From the NCBI GenBank assembly GCA_944390805.1, contig CALXQW010000028.1, positions 1 to 57,651 on the forward strand: a stretch of DNA of 57,651 nt, read 5' to 3'. Below are positions 8,834 to 17,749 of this stretch, in pieces. The DNA comes from an uncultured Opitutales bacterium. Its GTDB lineage: Bacteria > Verrucomicrobiota > Verrucomicrobiia > Opitutales > Intestinicryptomonadaceae. A program made the position numbers and the translations under genes. The notes below the pieces were generated by a model that was not told the origin of the DNA, ran no database searches, and saw only the letters and a list, made by a program, of their open reading frames with translations. Position 1 is the first letter of the stretch. Every line of letters starts with the position of its first letter.

Positions 8834-9754
8834 TTATTTGCCGAAATATTCGGCGGCGAATTTATCGAATGGGGTTTGGTCGGATATGTAATTTGCAATT
8901 TTCATTCCGTCCGGATTTTTCAGCACATAGCCTACATGTACCTCTTCTGAATTTGCATATTTGAAAAATACAAGCGCGTAATTATCAAAGTCCCACACGC
9001 ACAGATATTCCTTTGAAACTTTAAGATAATCCTTCAAATTCTGCGCCATCTGATCTTTTGTAAGAGACCCGTAGGCGGCCTCGTATCGCTTGAGGCTTTG
9101 CGGGCATAGCCTGCTTTTGAAAGAGTCGAAATCTAGCGCATAGAACAAATCTTGGGTCTGCTTGTAGAATATATACGCCGCGTTCTTTTCGAGCTTCTCT
9201 TGCGGCATGCGTGCAAGCTTTAAGGATTCTTTCTTGTAGAAGAACTCTGGAGACGATTCTTTTGCGGATATGTCAGACTTTTGCAAAGACTTTAAATCTT
9301 GCGCTATCATTCTTGCAAGAGGGTCGGCAGAAGATGGATTCCACTTTGCGCTGGAAATTTCCATAAAATTCATTCCAGCGGGTAATCTTCCGCTTCCGCA
9401 CTCGAAGAAAACCGCAATCTTACCGTCTCCCATGGCACAGGCTTTTGCTGAATTCTTGAAAGCAGCCTTATCCATTGCAGAAAGCAACTTCATGGCTCGC
9501 TTGGCAAGCTTGGGGTTTGTGAGAAAATTCCCGAGAAGTTTAACATCTTTCTTTTCGGCGGCAGCAAAGATGCTATCTATAAGCCCAGCAGGCAAAGAGA
9601 CATCTTTCATAACTACATCTATGCAGTCATTTGCTGCGGAAGATTCTATTGATGGGCACATTTTGTATGCAAGCTCTGCGTGCCCCACAGAAAATAAAAA
9701 AATTAAAGTTAAAATATAAGCGGAGAATTTCTTTATGCTACAGAAGGTTTTCAT
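8834..9754 (-). CDS. Secreted protein of unknown function
   Basis: The 306 residues begin with a basic stretch and a strong hydrophobic signal segment ending at GHA-E, so it is predicted to be exported. The mature protein is mainly helical and Lys-rich with three short Cys-containing patches. I see no known catalytic motif. The C-terminal half resembles an unassigned lumenal domain, with strands such as YLCVWDFDNYALVFFKY and VHVGYVLKN. It lies 55 bases downstream of mutL on the same strand and may share its transcript. Function is unknown. Confidence 0.7.
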   Translation of the reverse strand: MKTFCSIKKFSAYILTLIFLFSVGHAELAYKMCPSIESSAANDCIDVVMKDVSLPAGLIDSIFAAAEKKDVKLLGNFLTNPKLAKRAMKLLSAMDKAAFKNSAKACAMGDGKIAVFFECGSGRLPAGMNFMEISSAKWNPSSADPLARMIAQDLKSLQKSDISAKESSPEFFYKKESLKLARMPQEKLEKNAAYIFYKQTQDLFYALDFDSFKSRLCPQSLKRYEAAYGSLTKDQMAQNLKDYLKVSKEYLCVWDFDNYALVFFKYANSEEVHVGYVLKNPDGMKIANYISDQTPFDKFAAEYFGK

Positions 9755-9809
9755 GCAGTTTGAGAGTTAATATTTGCGCCTGGAAATTTACAGGTAGTGT
9801 TTCTTTGTT

Positions 9810-11744
9810 TTATTTAAAAGGAAAGTCTATCTCTTTGCAAGTGGGCTTGCCGTCGGGCGATAGCATGGGCATTGAACACGAGAAAAGTTCCTCCAAAAGC
9901 TTAAGAGCGCATTCCTTAGTCTGCGGTATTCCAGCTCCAAAAGCTCTTTTTACCGCCATAAGCGCAAATGCGGCACGCTCTATTCGCCTGCTTTTTATGG
10001 ACACATTTCGGCTCTGAGCTTCTTCGAGAAAGTCCTTCAAAAACTTTTCCGGCGATGTTTCAAGCCATGTTGGCACTGCGCGTATCTTGTAGGTTCCCTT
10101 GCCGAAAGGTTCTATATCAAATCCGCATGCGTTGAAGTGTTCCAGGGCAGATTCAAAAAATTCCGCAGAGGCCCTGTCGAGATTCAATATGGGAGAGATT
10201 GCAAGCCTCTGCGATGCCGCCTTGTGTTCTTCCTGCTTAGATTTTAGGATATTCTCGTAATTTATCCGCTTTAACGCCGCGGGAACCGACATCATCACAA
10301 GCGCTTTTGGAGTTTGAAACAATATGTATTTTTCCCGGTAGAATGCCAGAAATTCCCAACCGTTTGCCAATGCCGATCCTTCGGCGTCTTTATTTTGCAA
10401 CTGGCCATCATCGATAAATTCCTGAAATGAAATATTCCCGGATATTACATGCCCCTCATATTGCGCAGGCGTGCTCTTCAATTGTATATGGGAGTAATCC
10501 TCAGCGGCAAATGTATCTTTTGAAATATTTAGCTTTGCCGCATTCTCAGGCTTTCTTTCTTCGGGATTATGGCAGATGAAAGACGCTTTCTCTTCAGCCT
10601 TGGAATTGGCATCGGCCCCATCTTTTTGATCTTTCTCTAAAAGTGCGCCTCTATGAAATTCTAAGACCCCATGCTGATTGACATATTGCGGCTTTAAAGC
10701 GCTTTTTCCCGCACCTGATGGCATTAAAGAGAAATTCTCCAGAGTTCTTAGTATGTTTTCGTAAAGGAAGTCCCTGACGATAAATTCGTTCTTCAATCTA
10801 ACTTCTCTCTTTGCCGGATGCACATTTACGTCAACATCTTCCGGAGGTATGTTTATAAAAAGAAACGCCGCCGCATATTTGCCGCGCGGTATAGACGCTC
10901 CGTAGGCGTCCTTGATTGCGTAATATGCCGCGCGCAGATCCACAGGGCGCGAATTTATATATGTGCACACATACTTTGTGCTTACGCAGAACTCTCCGGG
11001 TTTTAAGACCGCCCCTTCAACGCTCATTGCTCCGCTTGAAACTTTTTTTAGGGGAATTATCTTGGAAGAAATTTCCCTGCCGAAAATTTTGTCAACCCTG
11101 CCTATGATATCGGGATTCTTTTCCGACCTGAACAATACCCTTGAGTTTTCCGCAAGGCTAAATGATATATGCGGAAGCGCAAGCGCATATAGCCTGCACA
11201 ATTTAACTATGTGTCCCGCCTCAACCGCATCGGACTTCAAAAACTTTCTTCTTGCCGGCACCGAGCAAAACAGGCTCTCCACAACTATCTCTGTTCCGAA
11301 AGCCATTCCGCAAGAGCGGCTCTCTTCTATCTGCCCGCCGACAACCTTCACAAGCGTTCCCTCCGCACTTCCAGCCGGGCGCGTCTTTAGCGTAAAACGG
11401 CTCACTGAAGCTATGGACGGAATTGCCTCCCCCCTAAAACCGTAGCTCGTTATTTTGTTTAAGTCCGGCGCAGACCTTATCTTGCTTGTGGCATGGGGTT
11501 CAAGGCATAGCACGGCTTGGTTTGGCGTCATTCCAATTCCGTTGTCGCTTACCTTTATAAAAGATTTCCCGCCGTTTTTAAACTCTATATCTATGCGCGT
11601 AGCCCCAGCGTCTATGGAGTTTTCTACCAGCTCTTTTACCACTGAGGCCGGACGCTCCACAACTTCTCCGGCGGCTATCTTATTTGCGACGTCGTCGGGA
11701 AGCACCCTTATCTCTGGAAGATTCTCAGTGTTTCGTTCCGGCAT
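9810..11744 (-). CDS. mutL: DNA mismatch repair protein MutL
   Basis: Matchmaker ATPase of mismatch repair, linking MutS to downstream nicking and unwinding. The 644 residues are normal for MutL. The N-terminal GHKL ATPase is intact: ELVENSIDAGAT with the catalytic Glu, DNGIGM, and GFRGEAIPSI. The C-terminal dimerisation domain is present, but the metal-binding endonuclease signature DQHA(x)2E(x)4E is replaced near residues 485-497 by MSVPAALKRINYE, and the late CPHGRP-like motif reads SPDGKPT near 629-635. This MutL therefore probably does not nick DNA itself. The middle linker is long and low in conservation, as usual. Confidence 0.95.
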   Translation of the reverse strand: MPERNTENLPEIRVLPDDVANKIAAGEVVERPASVVKELVENSIDAGATRIDIEFKNGGKSFIKVSDNGIGMTPNQAVLCLEPHATSKIRSAPDLNKITSYGFRGEAIPSIASVSRFTLKTRPAGSAEGTLVKVVGGQIEESRSCGMAFGTEIVVESLFCSVPARRKFLKSDAVEAGHIVKLCRLYALALPHISFSLAENSRVLFRSEKNPDIIGRVDKIFGREISSKIIPLKKVSSGAMSVEGAVLKPGEFCVSTKYVCTYINSRPVDLRAAYYAIKDAYGASIPRGKYAAAFLFINIPPEDVDVNVHPAKREVRLKNEFIVRDFLYENILRTLENFSLMPSGAGKSALKPQYVNQHGVLEFHRGALLEKDQKDGADANSKAEEKASFICHNPEERKPENAAKLNISKDTFAAEDYSHIQLKSTPAQYEGHVISGNISFQEFIDDGQLQNKDAEGSALANGWEFLAFYREKYILFQTPKALVMMSVPAALKRINYENILKSKQEEHKAASQRLAISPILNLDRASAEFFESALEHFNACGFDIEPFGKGTYKIRAVPTWLETSPEKFLKDFLEEAQSRNVSIKSRRIERAAFALMAVKRAFGAGIPQTKECALKLLEELFSCSMPMLSPDGKPTCKEIDFPFK

Positions 11745-11840
11745 AGATCTTACTAATTTAGATTGCGTATTCCCTTTAACAAGAAAAATCGCAATTTCAG
11801 CCCTTCAAATCTTTGAGCATAATATGCCGCTATGCTCTTA

Positions 11841-11880
11841 TATAATAAAAAAGTCCGTCCAGCATGCGCTAGACGGACTT
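11841..11880 (-). terminator. Rho-independent terminator of mdh
   Basis: AAGTCCGTC at 11851-11859 pairs with GACGGACTT at 11872-11880. On the minus strand the stem is followed by TTTTATTATATA, placing it just after mdh. Confidence 0.8.
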
Positions 11881-11904
11881 CCTAAATTTATATAACTTTG
11901 CCTA

Positions 11905-12891
11905 TTAAGCGAAAGCCTTTTTTACAAGCTCCTGCTCTTCGAGAAGCTCCGCATTTGTGGCGTCTATCTTCTGCCTGGAGAACTCGTTTATCTCAAGGCC
12001 TTCAACAACCTCAAAAGTCTTGCCGTCCTCCGTGCGGACAGGCATGGAGGTTATTGTTCCCTTCGGGGTGCCGTACTGGCCCTCGGAACATACGCTGACG
12101 CTGTGCCAGTCGCCCTTAGGCGTTGGATTGATAAGGCTCTGTACGGTGTTTATAGCAGCATTTGCCGCGCTCGCCGCGCTCGAAGCTCCCCTTGCGGCAA
12201 TTATTGCCGCACCGCGCTTCTGCACGACAGGTATAAACGTGTTCTTGAGCCAGTCTTCATCCTTAATTACCTCTGTTACAGGCTTGCCGAATATCTTGGC
12301 ATTGTAGAAGTCTGGATACTGCGTGGAGGAGTGGTTGCCCCAGATCGTCATATTCGTAACGTCGTTTACATGGCCGCCAGCCTTCTGCGCCAACTGTGCC
12401 TTTGCGCGGTTCTCGTCAAGACGGGTCATGGCAAACCATCTGTTACAGGGAACATCTGGCGCATTGTTCTTTGCTATCCACGCATTTGTATTGCACGGAT
12501 TGCCTACAACCAGAACCCTGATGTCGCTGGCGGCATTGTCCTGTATGGCCTTGCCCTGGCCTATGAATATCTTGCCGTTTATTCCAAGCAGATCTCCGCG
12601 CTCCATTCCGGCCTTCCTCGGAGCGGAACCAACCAGCAGTGCCCAGTTTACACCTCTGAAACCTTCGGCCAAATCGCAGGTGGGAACTACCTTTGTTAAT
12701 AGCGGAAATGCGCAGTCGTCAAGCTCCATCTGAACTCCTTCGAGCGCTTTCATCGCTGGAGCTATCTCTATCAGATGCAATTCCACAGGCTGATCTGGCC
12801 CGAATACGTCTCCCGATGCTATACGGAAGAGCAGAGAATACCCTATTTGTCCGGCAGCGCCGGTTACAGCAACTTTTATTGGATCTTTCAT
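11905..12891 (-). CDS. mdh: Malate dehydrogenase (cytosolic-type fold)
   Basis: NAD-dependent oxidation of malate to oxaloacetate. The 328 residues begin with [21 protein letters not shown], the Rossmann dinucleotide loop typical of the MDH2-type enzymes related to cytosolic MDH. The active-site region with [14 protein letters not shown] carries the catalytic His, and the substrate Arg lies in TRLDENRAK. It fits functionally with the GTP-type PEP carboxykinase at 23.4 kb, as both act around oxaloacetate. A hairpin terminator follows directly. Confidence 0.95.
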   Translation of the reverse strand: MKDPIKVAVTGAAGQIGYSLLFRIASGDVFGPDQPVELHLIEIAPAMKALEGVQMELDDCAFPLLTKVVPTCDLAEGFRGVNWALLVGSAPRKAGMERGDLLGINGKIFIGQGKAIQDNAASDIRVLVVGNPCNTNAWIAKNNAPDVPCNRWFAMTRLDENRAKAQLAQKAGGHVNDVTNMTIWGNHSSTQYPDFYNAKIFGKPVTEVIKDEDWLKNTFIPVVQKRGAAIIAARGASSAASAANAAINTVQSLINPTPKGDWHSVSVCSEGQYGTPKGTITSMPVRTEDGKTFEVVEGLEINEFSRQKIDATNAELLEEQELVKKAFA

Positions 12892-12940
12892 ATTATATAA
12901 TCCTTTCCTTTGGAGTTTTTATTGAAAATTCTTATCTGTG

Positions 12941-13312
12941 CTAAATTTCTTTGCAGTCGTTCTCGTCCTTAACCTTGTAGCCCGTATCCTGCCTGTGGTG
13001 GTTTATCTTGTTCTTCTTTACGTATGCGGCGTGCAAATCGTCGGCGCTCATGCCCAGAGTCTGCGCAATGGACACCAGAAAGTGCAGCATATCTACCACC
13101 TCTACTCGCGCGTTTTGCACGTCGAAACTCTGGTACTTGGCCCACCATTTCCACGGGGCAGAATCTACAAGCTCAGCGTTCTCCTGCGCCAATGCCCGCG
13201 AATAATTAAGCAGCCATTTTATGCGCTCCTCGTCTGTAAGCTTTTGCGTGTCTATGCCTATGCGCTTGTTCAGCTCGTATTGCTGATTGAAAATTTCGTC
13301 GAGTTTATCCAT
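12941..13312 (-). CDS. dut: All-alpha dimeric dUTPase / MazG-like NTP pyrophosphohydrolase
   Basis: Hydrolyses dUTP to dUMP and pyrophosphate, limiting uracil in DNA. The 123 residues are all helical and match the dUTPase-2 branch of the all-alpha NTP-PPase superfamily. ENAEL near residue 45 and EVVDML near 73 supply the E-x-x-E/D metal ligands, and the C-terminal YVKKNKINHHRQDTGY is the characteristic family ending. This is unrelated to the trimeric beta-fold Dut. It lies 49 bases upstream of mdh on the same strand. Confidence 0.82.
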   Translation of the reverse strand: MDKLDEIFNQQYELNKRIGIDTQKLTDEERIKWLLNYSRALAQENAELVDSAPWKWWAKYQSFDVQNARVEVVDMLHFLVSIAQTLGMSADDLHAAYVKKNKINHHRQDTGYKVKDENDCKEI

Positions 13313-13389
13313 GCAATTTAACCTGTTAAAGCTTGTATCAATACCACATTATCCGGCGAATACCAGACTAAAATTATCCTGAAATATGC

Positions 13390-13417
13390 AAAAGGCGAAT
13401 TCTTTAAAATTCGCCTT
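13390..13417 (-). terminator. Terminator of the 76-residue gene
   Basis: AAGGCGAAT at 13392-13400 pairs with ATTCGCCTT at 13409-13417 with an 8-nt loop. The minus-strand side runs into a short T tract, TTTT, so this is a moderate-strength terminator for the gene ending at 13429. Confidence 0.6.
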
Positions 13418-13428
13418 CGGTTAGCCCG

Positions 13429-13659
13429 CTATGCGGATACTTTCTTCTTTTTGCGCGCCATGCGCCACTTTTCTCTGTGGTTCAGAGCCCAATCCATTAG
13501 GGCTTTTTCAAACCCTATATCGTGCCCGGCCTTTTCGCTCTCCAGCCATTTGTGTTTCATAATTTCTTCGCGCTCAGCGAGAAACTCCCGATATGTGCTG
13601 GATTTGCTCAGAACGAAATCTCCACCGGAGGGCTTTGAACTGTTCTTGTTTGTGTCCAT
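13429..13659 (-). CDS. Small conserved-looking charged protein
   Basis: The 76 residues are helical and highly charged, with the core YREFLAEREEIMKHKW, then SEKAGHDIGFEKALMDW, then NHREKWR and a Lys-rich tail. The pattern A-G-x-D-I-G-x-x-x-A-x-x-D-W resembles short C-terminal segments seen in several unrelated hypothetical proteins, which suggests a real conserved unit rather than a random frame. It has its own terminator. No function can be assigned. The basic tail could bind nucleic acid, which is inference. Confidence 0.6.
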   Translation of the reverse strand: MDTNKNSSKPSGGDFVLSKSSTYREFLAEREEIMKHKWLESEKAGHDIGFEKALMDWALNHREKWRMARKKKKVSA

Positions 13660-13855
13660 ATAATATCAAGATCCTTTATTTGTTGAGAAGTATAGCATTT
13701 CTTCGCGCTTAAAATCAACCGGTTTTTATAGAAATTTTCGTCATGAATCCCAATATTTTATTGTATTGGCGATTGACTTTTACATGCAATTTATATATCG
13801 GTATATTCTGCAAGAAGCTATCATGTTTTAAATTAAACTCTTTAAAAAATTACAT

Positions 13856-15235
13856 ATGAAAAGAAGAGCTTTTGTTGCTTGTGCACTTTCTACCATTGCC
13901 GGAGGAAAACTGCTTGCGTTGGCAAATATCGGCGATTGCAAAAATCCGGTAAGTCTGAGTGTCGAAAATGATTACGATGTCCTAATAGCGGGCGGCGGAA
14001 CATCCGGTGCCATAGCTGCAATACAAGCCGCGCGCCTCGGCGCAAAAACCCTTCTTGTAGAGCGTTCTACACAACCCGGGGGAACCATGACAAACGCGGG
14101 TGTTTGCCATCCGGGAATCTTTCACGCATGGGGAAAACAAGTTATATCTGGCATAGGATTTGATATCGTAAAAAAATGTGTCGATCTCAATGGAGACTTG
14201 CTTCCTGATTTTTCCAAAGAGCCAAAACGCCATTGGCTACATCAGATATGGTTGAATCCGTTTTTGTTTGCGCCAATGCTTGAGGAGGAGATTCTATCCT
14301 CCGGGGCGCATGTAATTTACGGTGCGTCAGTTGCTGGTGCTAGATTTGACTCCGGCATATGGACTGCCAGTATATTGCCTCTTTGCGATACCCAATCCAA
14401 TTCTTTCAGACAGACCGTCCCTATACGCGCAAAACTTATTGTTGATTGTACCGGGAACGCCTCAGTTGCCGCTTCTGCCGGATTTGAGCGTTTCTCAAAT
14501 TCTGAGATACAGCCTGGTACCCAGATTTATAGATTTTCCTCTTACAATCTTTCCGATATCGATATACCCGCACTCGATGCCGCAGTAAAAGAGGCAAAGA
14601 AAAAAGGCATTCTTAAGGAGCAAGATATAGTAGGCGGAATGAGAAATTTTCTCAACACGGGAGGTTTTAATCAGCAGCATGTGCTAGATGCCCGCAATGT
14701 ATGTTCCGGAGCCATTTCTGAGACATCCGCGCGTGGAAGGGCAGCTATGCTTAGAGTCTTGCGTTTCCTGAAAAACTTCAAGGGTTTGGAAAATGTAAAA
14801 GTCTCTTATCTTGCCCCTGAAACTGGCGTGCGCGAGACATTCAGAATAAAGGGGGAAAGCGTAATAACTCTTGACGATTACACTTCGGCTAAACTTTGGC
14901 CAGATTCTATCTGCTACTGTTTTTATCCGGTTGATTTGCACCATGCCCACGGTGTAAATCCCAAACCTCTTGATCGTGGCAAAGTTCCAACCATACCTCT
15001 TTCCGCATTAGTTCCAAAGGGTTCTGAAAATATTCTTGTTGCCGGTAAGTGCGTCTCCAGCGACAGGCTTGCAAATTCGGCCTTGCGCGTTCAGGCGCCT
15101 TGCATGGCTATGGGGCAAGCCGCAGGCGCCGCTGCTGCGCTATGTGCTAAAGCAAACATTTCTCTACACAACCTTAATTTTAATCTGCTTGTCCAAACAT
15201 TGCGCGCAAACGGCGCCATTGTCCCCAATGCTTAG
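13856..15235 (+). CDS. Exported FAD-dependent oxidoreductase
   Basis: The 459 residues start with KRRAF and a hydrophobic stretch resembling a Tat signal, consistent with export of a folded flavoprotein. Residues about 42-75 form the FAD-binding fold, with DVLIAGGGTSGAIAAIQAARLG and the ribose-binding Glu in LLVERS. The C-terminal FAD segment is VAGKCVSSDRLANSALRVQAPCMAMGQAAG. This is the PF12831-type family of fumarate-reductase-like flavoproteins whose substrates are mostly unknown. It stands alone with its own terminator. No electron-transfer partner is adjacent. Confidence 0.85.
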   Translation: MKRRAFVACALSTIAGGKLLALANIGDCKNPVSLSVENDYDVLIAGGGTSGAIAAIQAARLGAKTLLVERSTQPGGTMTNAGVCHPGIFHAWGKQVISGIGFDIVKKCVDLNGDLLPDFSKEPKRHWLHQIWLNPFLFAPMLEEEILSSGAHVIYGASVAGARFDSGIWTASILPLCDTQSNSFRQTVPIRAKLIVDCTGNASVAASAGFERFSNSEIQPGTQIYRFSSYNLSDIDIPALDAAVKEAKKKGILKEQDIVGGMRNFLNTGGFNQQHVLDARNVCSGAISETSARGRAAMLRVLRFLKNFKGLENVKVSYLAPETGVRETFRIKGESVITLDDYTSAKLWPDSICYCFYPVDLHHAHGVNPKPLDRGKVPTIPLSALVPKGSENILVAGKCVSSDRLANSALRVQAPCMAMGQAAGAAAALCAKANISLHNLNFNLLVQTLRANGAIVPNA

Positions 15236-15250
15236 GTGCATAATTCTTTG

Positions 15251-15290
15251 CCTCCGCAGATCTTTTCTTTGCGGAGGTTTTTTATCTTTT
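15251..15290 (+). terminator. Rho-independent terminator of the FAD oxidoreductase gene
   Basis: CCTCCGCA at 15251-15258 pairs with TGCGGAGG at 15270-15277, followed by TTTTTTATCTTTTT. Confidence 0.85.
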
Positions 15291-15395
15291 TGTGAAACTT
15301 TTACCTGTTATGCGCCGTTGAAATAATTGAACGGTTGACATTTTATCAAACAGCGTTTGAATTACGGCAAACGGAGGAATTTTATATATTTTAGC

Positions 15396-16484
15396 ATGTC
15401 CGAAAACATGAAAGAATTTTTTTTGTCCAAAAGGGTGTCGGAGTTGAACTGGTCGGGGATATTCAATTCTGAACAGAGTGCGCGTGAGGGGTTTTCAAAG
15501 ATAGCTTCCGCAATAACCCAATCAGGTGCAAGGCTTCTCAGCCTTGAGCTCTTTGGGGGAGACTGGCTGAATGCTCCGTCGGAGGAGTATATTGCATCTT
15601 TTGGGTATGAATTTCCCGTAAACAGAATACTTCCATTGGACGAGAACTCAAAACCTGTTTTGGGAGGGGCGCATGTCGTAGCTGTTAAGGGGGCTGATGT
15701 TGAAGTTGTTCGCTCGTCGGAGGGAGATATTGCGGTAAAATATTCAGACGGGGAGGGCACGGAGTACTTCCGCACTTTTGGAATAACAACAGACTCTTTT
15801 CCTGCGGACGAATATTCCCATACGTATGAGAATATATCTCGGCTTGAGCGCATATTGCGCGCGGGCGGCTATGCGTATACTGATATAGTACGCACATGGT
15901 TTTACAACGACGATATCTTATCATGGTATGAGCCTTTTAACAAGGCTCGTACATGTTTTTACAAGGAGCGCGGAATATTTGGATCTCTCCTTCCCGCAAG
16001 TACTGGTATCGGTGCGCCGAATCCGAAGCATGTTCGTATAGAGAGCGGAGCTTTTGTTGTTAAGCCTAAAAATTCCTCTGTTAAGGCATATGAGATTGAA
16101 AGCCCTCTGCAGTGCGGTGCGCCAGAGTACGGAAGTTCATTTTCGCGCGCGGTTGAGATAGACACTCCATCTGGCAAGCGCATTCTTGTTTCCGGAACGG
16201 CAAGCATAGCTCCGGGAGGTGAAACCCTCTATCAAGACGATATTTCCGCCCAGGTTGATCTTACCATGCGCGTAATATCCGCCATTTTGGAGGCGCGTGG
16301 ACTTTCGTTGAAAGACACGGTGCGTTCTGTATCGTATTGTTTGCGTCCGGAGTATTACGAGGTCTTTAAAAAATGGCTTGCCGACAACGGACTTGCCGAT
16401 ATGCCGCATATTCCATCTTACAGCATAGTATGCCGCGGCGATTTGCTGTTTGAAGTTGAGCTTGAGGCCGCTGTAAATATCTAA
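15396..16484 (+). CDS. RidA/chorismatase-like protein
   Basis: About 362 residues. The C-terminal half has a RidA (YjgF/UK114) fold pattern: VSGTASIAPGGETLYQDD, a long helix with R-x-x-S-x-L, and a final beta strand ELEAAV. The N-terminal half, with RTWFYNDDILSWYEPFNKAR and PASTGIGAPN, is like the FkbO/Hyg5 chorismatase family, which consists of two RidA-like halves. It could hydrolyse chorismate or a related small molecule, but the exact reaction is not determinable. The ATG at 15396 follows GGAGGAATT at 15373-15381. An upstream TTG at 15357 precedes the ribosome site and is rejected. Confidence 0.75.
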   Translation: MSENMKEFFLSKRVSELNWSGIFNSEQSAREGFSKIASAITQSGARLLSLELFGGDWLNAPSEEYIASFGYEFPVNRILPLDENSKPVLGGAHVVAVKGADVEVVRSSEGDIAVKYSDGEGTEYFRTFGITTDSFPADEYSHTYENISRLERILRAGGYAYTDIVRTWFYNDDILSWYEPFNKARTCFYKERGIFGSLLPASTGIGAPNPKHVRIESGAFVVKPKNSSVKAYEIESPLQCGAPEYGSSFSRAVEIDTPSGKRILVSGTASIAPGGETLYQDDISAQVDLTMRVISAILEARGLSLKDTVRSVSYCLRPEYYEVFKKWLADNGLADMPHIPSYSIVCRGDLLFEVELEAAVNI

Positions 16485-16630
16485 TTTTTTTTAAGTCTGT
16501 AAGTTTTTATCCATAGGCCAGAGTTGCCGTTTTTTATTGGAGATTTTTTCTGCGCTTATGGTATGTTGCGTAAGCCTTGCTCTTGCATGCGTTCTAACTT
16601 ATTTAAATTTTAATCGCATCATAAATACAA

Positions 16631-16680
16631 ACGCGGCGCACGGGAAATTCCACAGTGCGCCGCGTTTTGTTGTAGAATTG
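16631..16680 (-). terminator. Strong hairpin terminator after potD
   Basis: A perfect 11-bp stem, ACGCGGCGCAC at 16631-16641 with GTGCGCCGCGT at 16655-16665. On the minus strand it is followed by TTGTATTTATG, and on the plus strand by TTTGTTG. It closes potABCD and may also stop read-through from the RidA-like gene. Confidence 0.8.
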
Positions 16681-16707
16681 CTAATTTTGCAATATTTTAA
16701 AAGAGGG

Positions 16708-17742
16708 TTAGTCTGCCTTGATTTCGTCCCAAATCTTTATGTATTTTTCGTTGTCGTCGCCGAGATCTTCAAGCATTTCGCTCTTTTCCATTATCTCTTT
16801 TGGGAGCTTTACCTTGTTTGAATTTTTAAGTTCTTCGGGAAGATATTTCATGGCCTCCTCCATAGGGGCAGTGTACATGGTAAATACCATATTCTTTGCG
16901 TTGTTGGCTGGCTCAAGCATGAAGTTTATGAATTTTTCAGCAAGTTCCTTGTTCGGCGCGCCAACGGGAATTACCCAATCATCGCAACTGAGGCTTACAC
17001 CCTCTCTTGGTAGCATAAAGTCCAAATCTTTATTCTCCTCCAAAACCTGGAATAAGTCTCCCTTATAACCCTGAACCAGATAAAATTCACCAGAGGCTAT
17101 ACCGCCCTTGTACGCCTCGTTCTCAAGGCGGGAGACGTTCTTCTTCCAGCGCAAGAGAACCTCTTTTGCCTCTTGCAATTCCTTGTCGGAACGCGTATTT
17201 AAGCTGTAGCCCTTGTACTTAAGCGCGGCTCCTATGGTCTCGCGCATGTCGTTTAGAAGAGTCAGGCGCTTGCCGTATTTGTCGGTGTCGTACACACCCC
17301 ATGTGTCGGGTATCTGGCCAAGCTGCTTCTTGTTGTAGGCAATGCACGCATAGCCTATCATGTAGGGTATGGAAAGTTTTAAGGTTTTGTCGTAGGCAAA
17401 ACGGTCTATGTAGCTTTTGTCTATGTATTTTACATTGGGAATATTTTCGAGGTTCATTGGCTGAAGCATGTTCTGCTCTGCCATGATCTTAACCATGTAG
17501 GTGGTTGGCTGTATTATATCGTAGCCAGAACCTCCTGCTTTTATCTTGGCGTACATCATCTCGTTGGAATCAAAGCAGTCTATGACCACTTTGCAGTCGA
17601 ACTTCTGTTCGAACTCCTTGACCAAGTCCAGGTCTATGTAGTCCGACCAGGTGTAAACCCTGAGAGTCGGCTTTGACGGGCCGCAGGCCGACAGGCAAAC
17701 AAGCGCCACAAACGCGCAAATATAAGCCGCAAGTTTCTTCAT
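16708..17742 (-). CDS. potD: Polyamine-binding lipoprotein PotD
   Basis: Extracytoplasmic solute-binding protein of a spermidine/putrescine ABC importer. The 344 residues have a lipoprotein signal with lipobox LSAC. The mature start LRVYTWSDYIDLDLVKEFEQKF and the YDIIQPTTYMV region are typical of PotD/PotF. In Gram-negative cells it would be anchored to the inner membrane or lie in the periplasm. It is the last gene of potABCD, 8 bases after potC, and is followed by a strong terminator. Which polyamine it binds is not resolved. Confidence 0.92.
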   Translation of the reverse strand: MKKLAAYICAFVALVCLSACGPSKPTLRVYTWSDYIDLDLVKEFEQKFDCKVVIDCFDSNEMMYAKIKAGGSGYDIIQPTTYMVKIMAEQNMLQPMNLENIPNVKYIDKSYIDRFAYDKTLKLSIPYMIGYACIAYNKKQLGQIPDTWGVYDTDKYGKRLTLLNDMRETIGAALKYKGYSLNTRSDKELQEAKEVLLRWKKNVSRLENEAYKGGIASGEFYLVQGYKGDLFQVLEENKDLDFMLPREGVSLSCDDWVIPVGAPNKELAEKFINFMLEPANNAKNMVFTMYTAPMEEAMKYLPEELKNSNKVKLPKEIMEKSEMLEDLGDDNEKYIKIWDEIKAD

Positions 17743-17749
17743 CTTTTCT

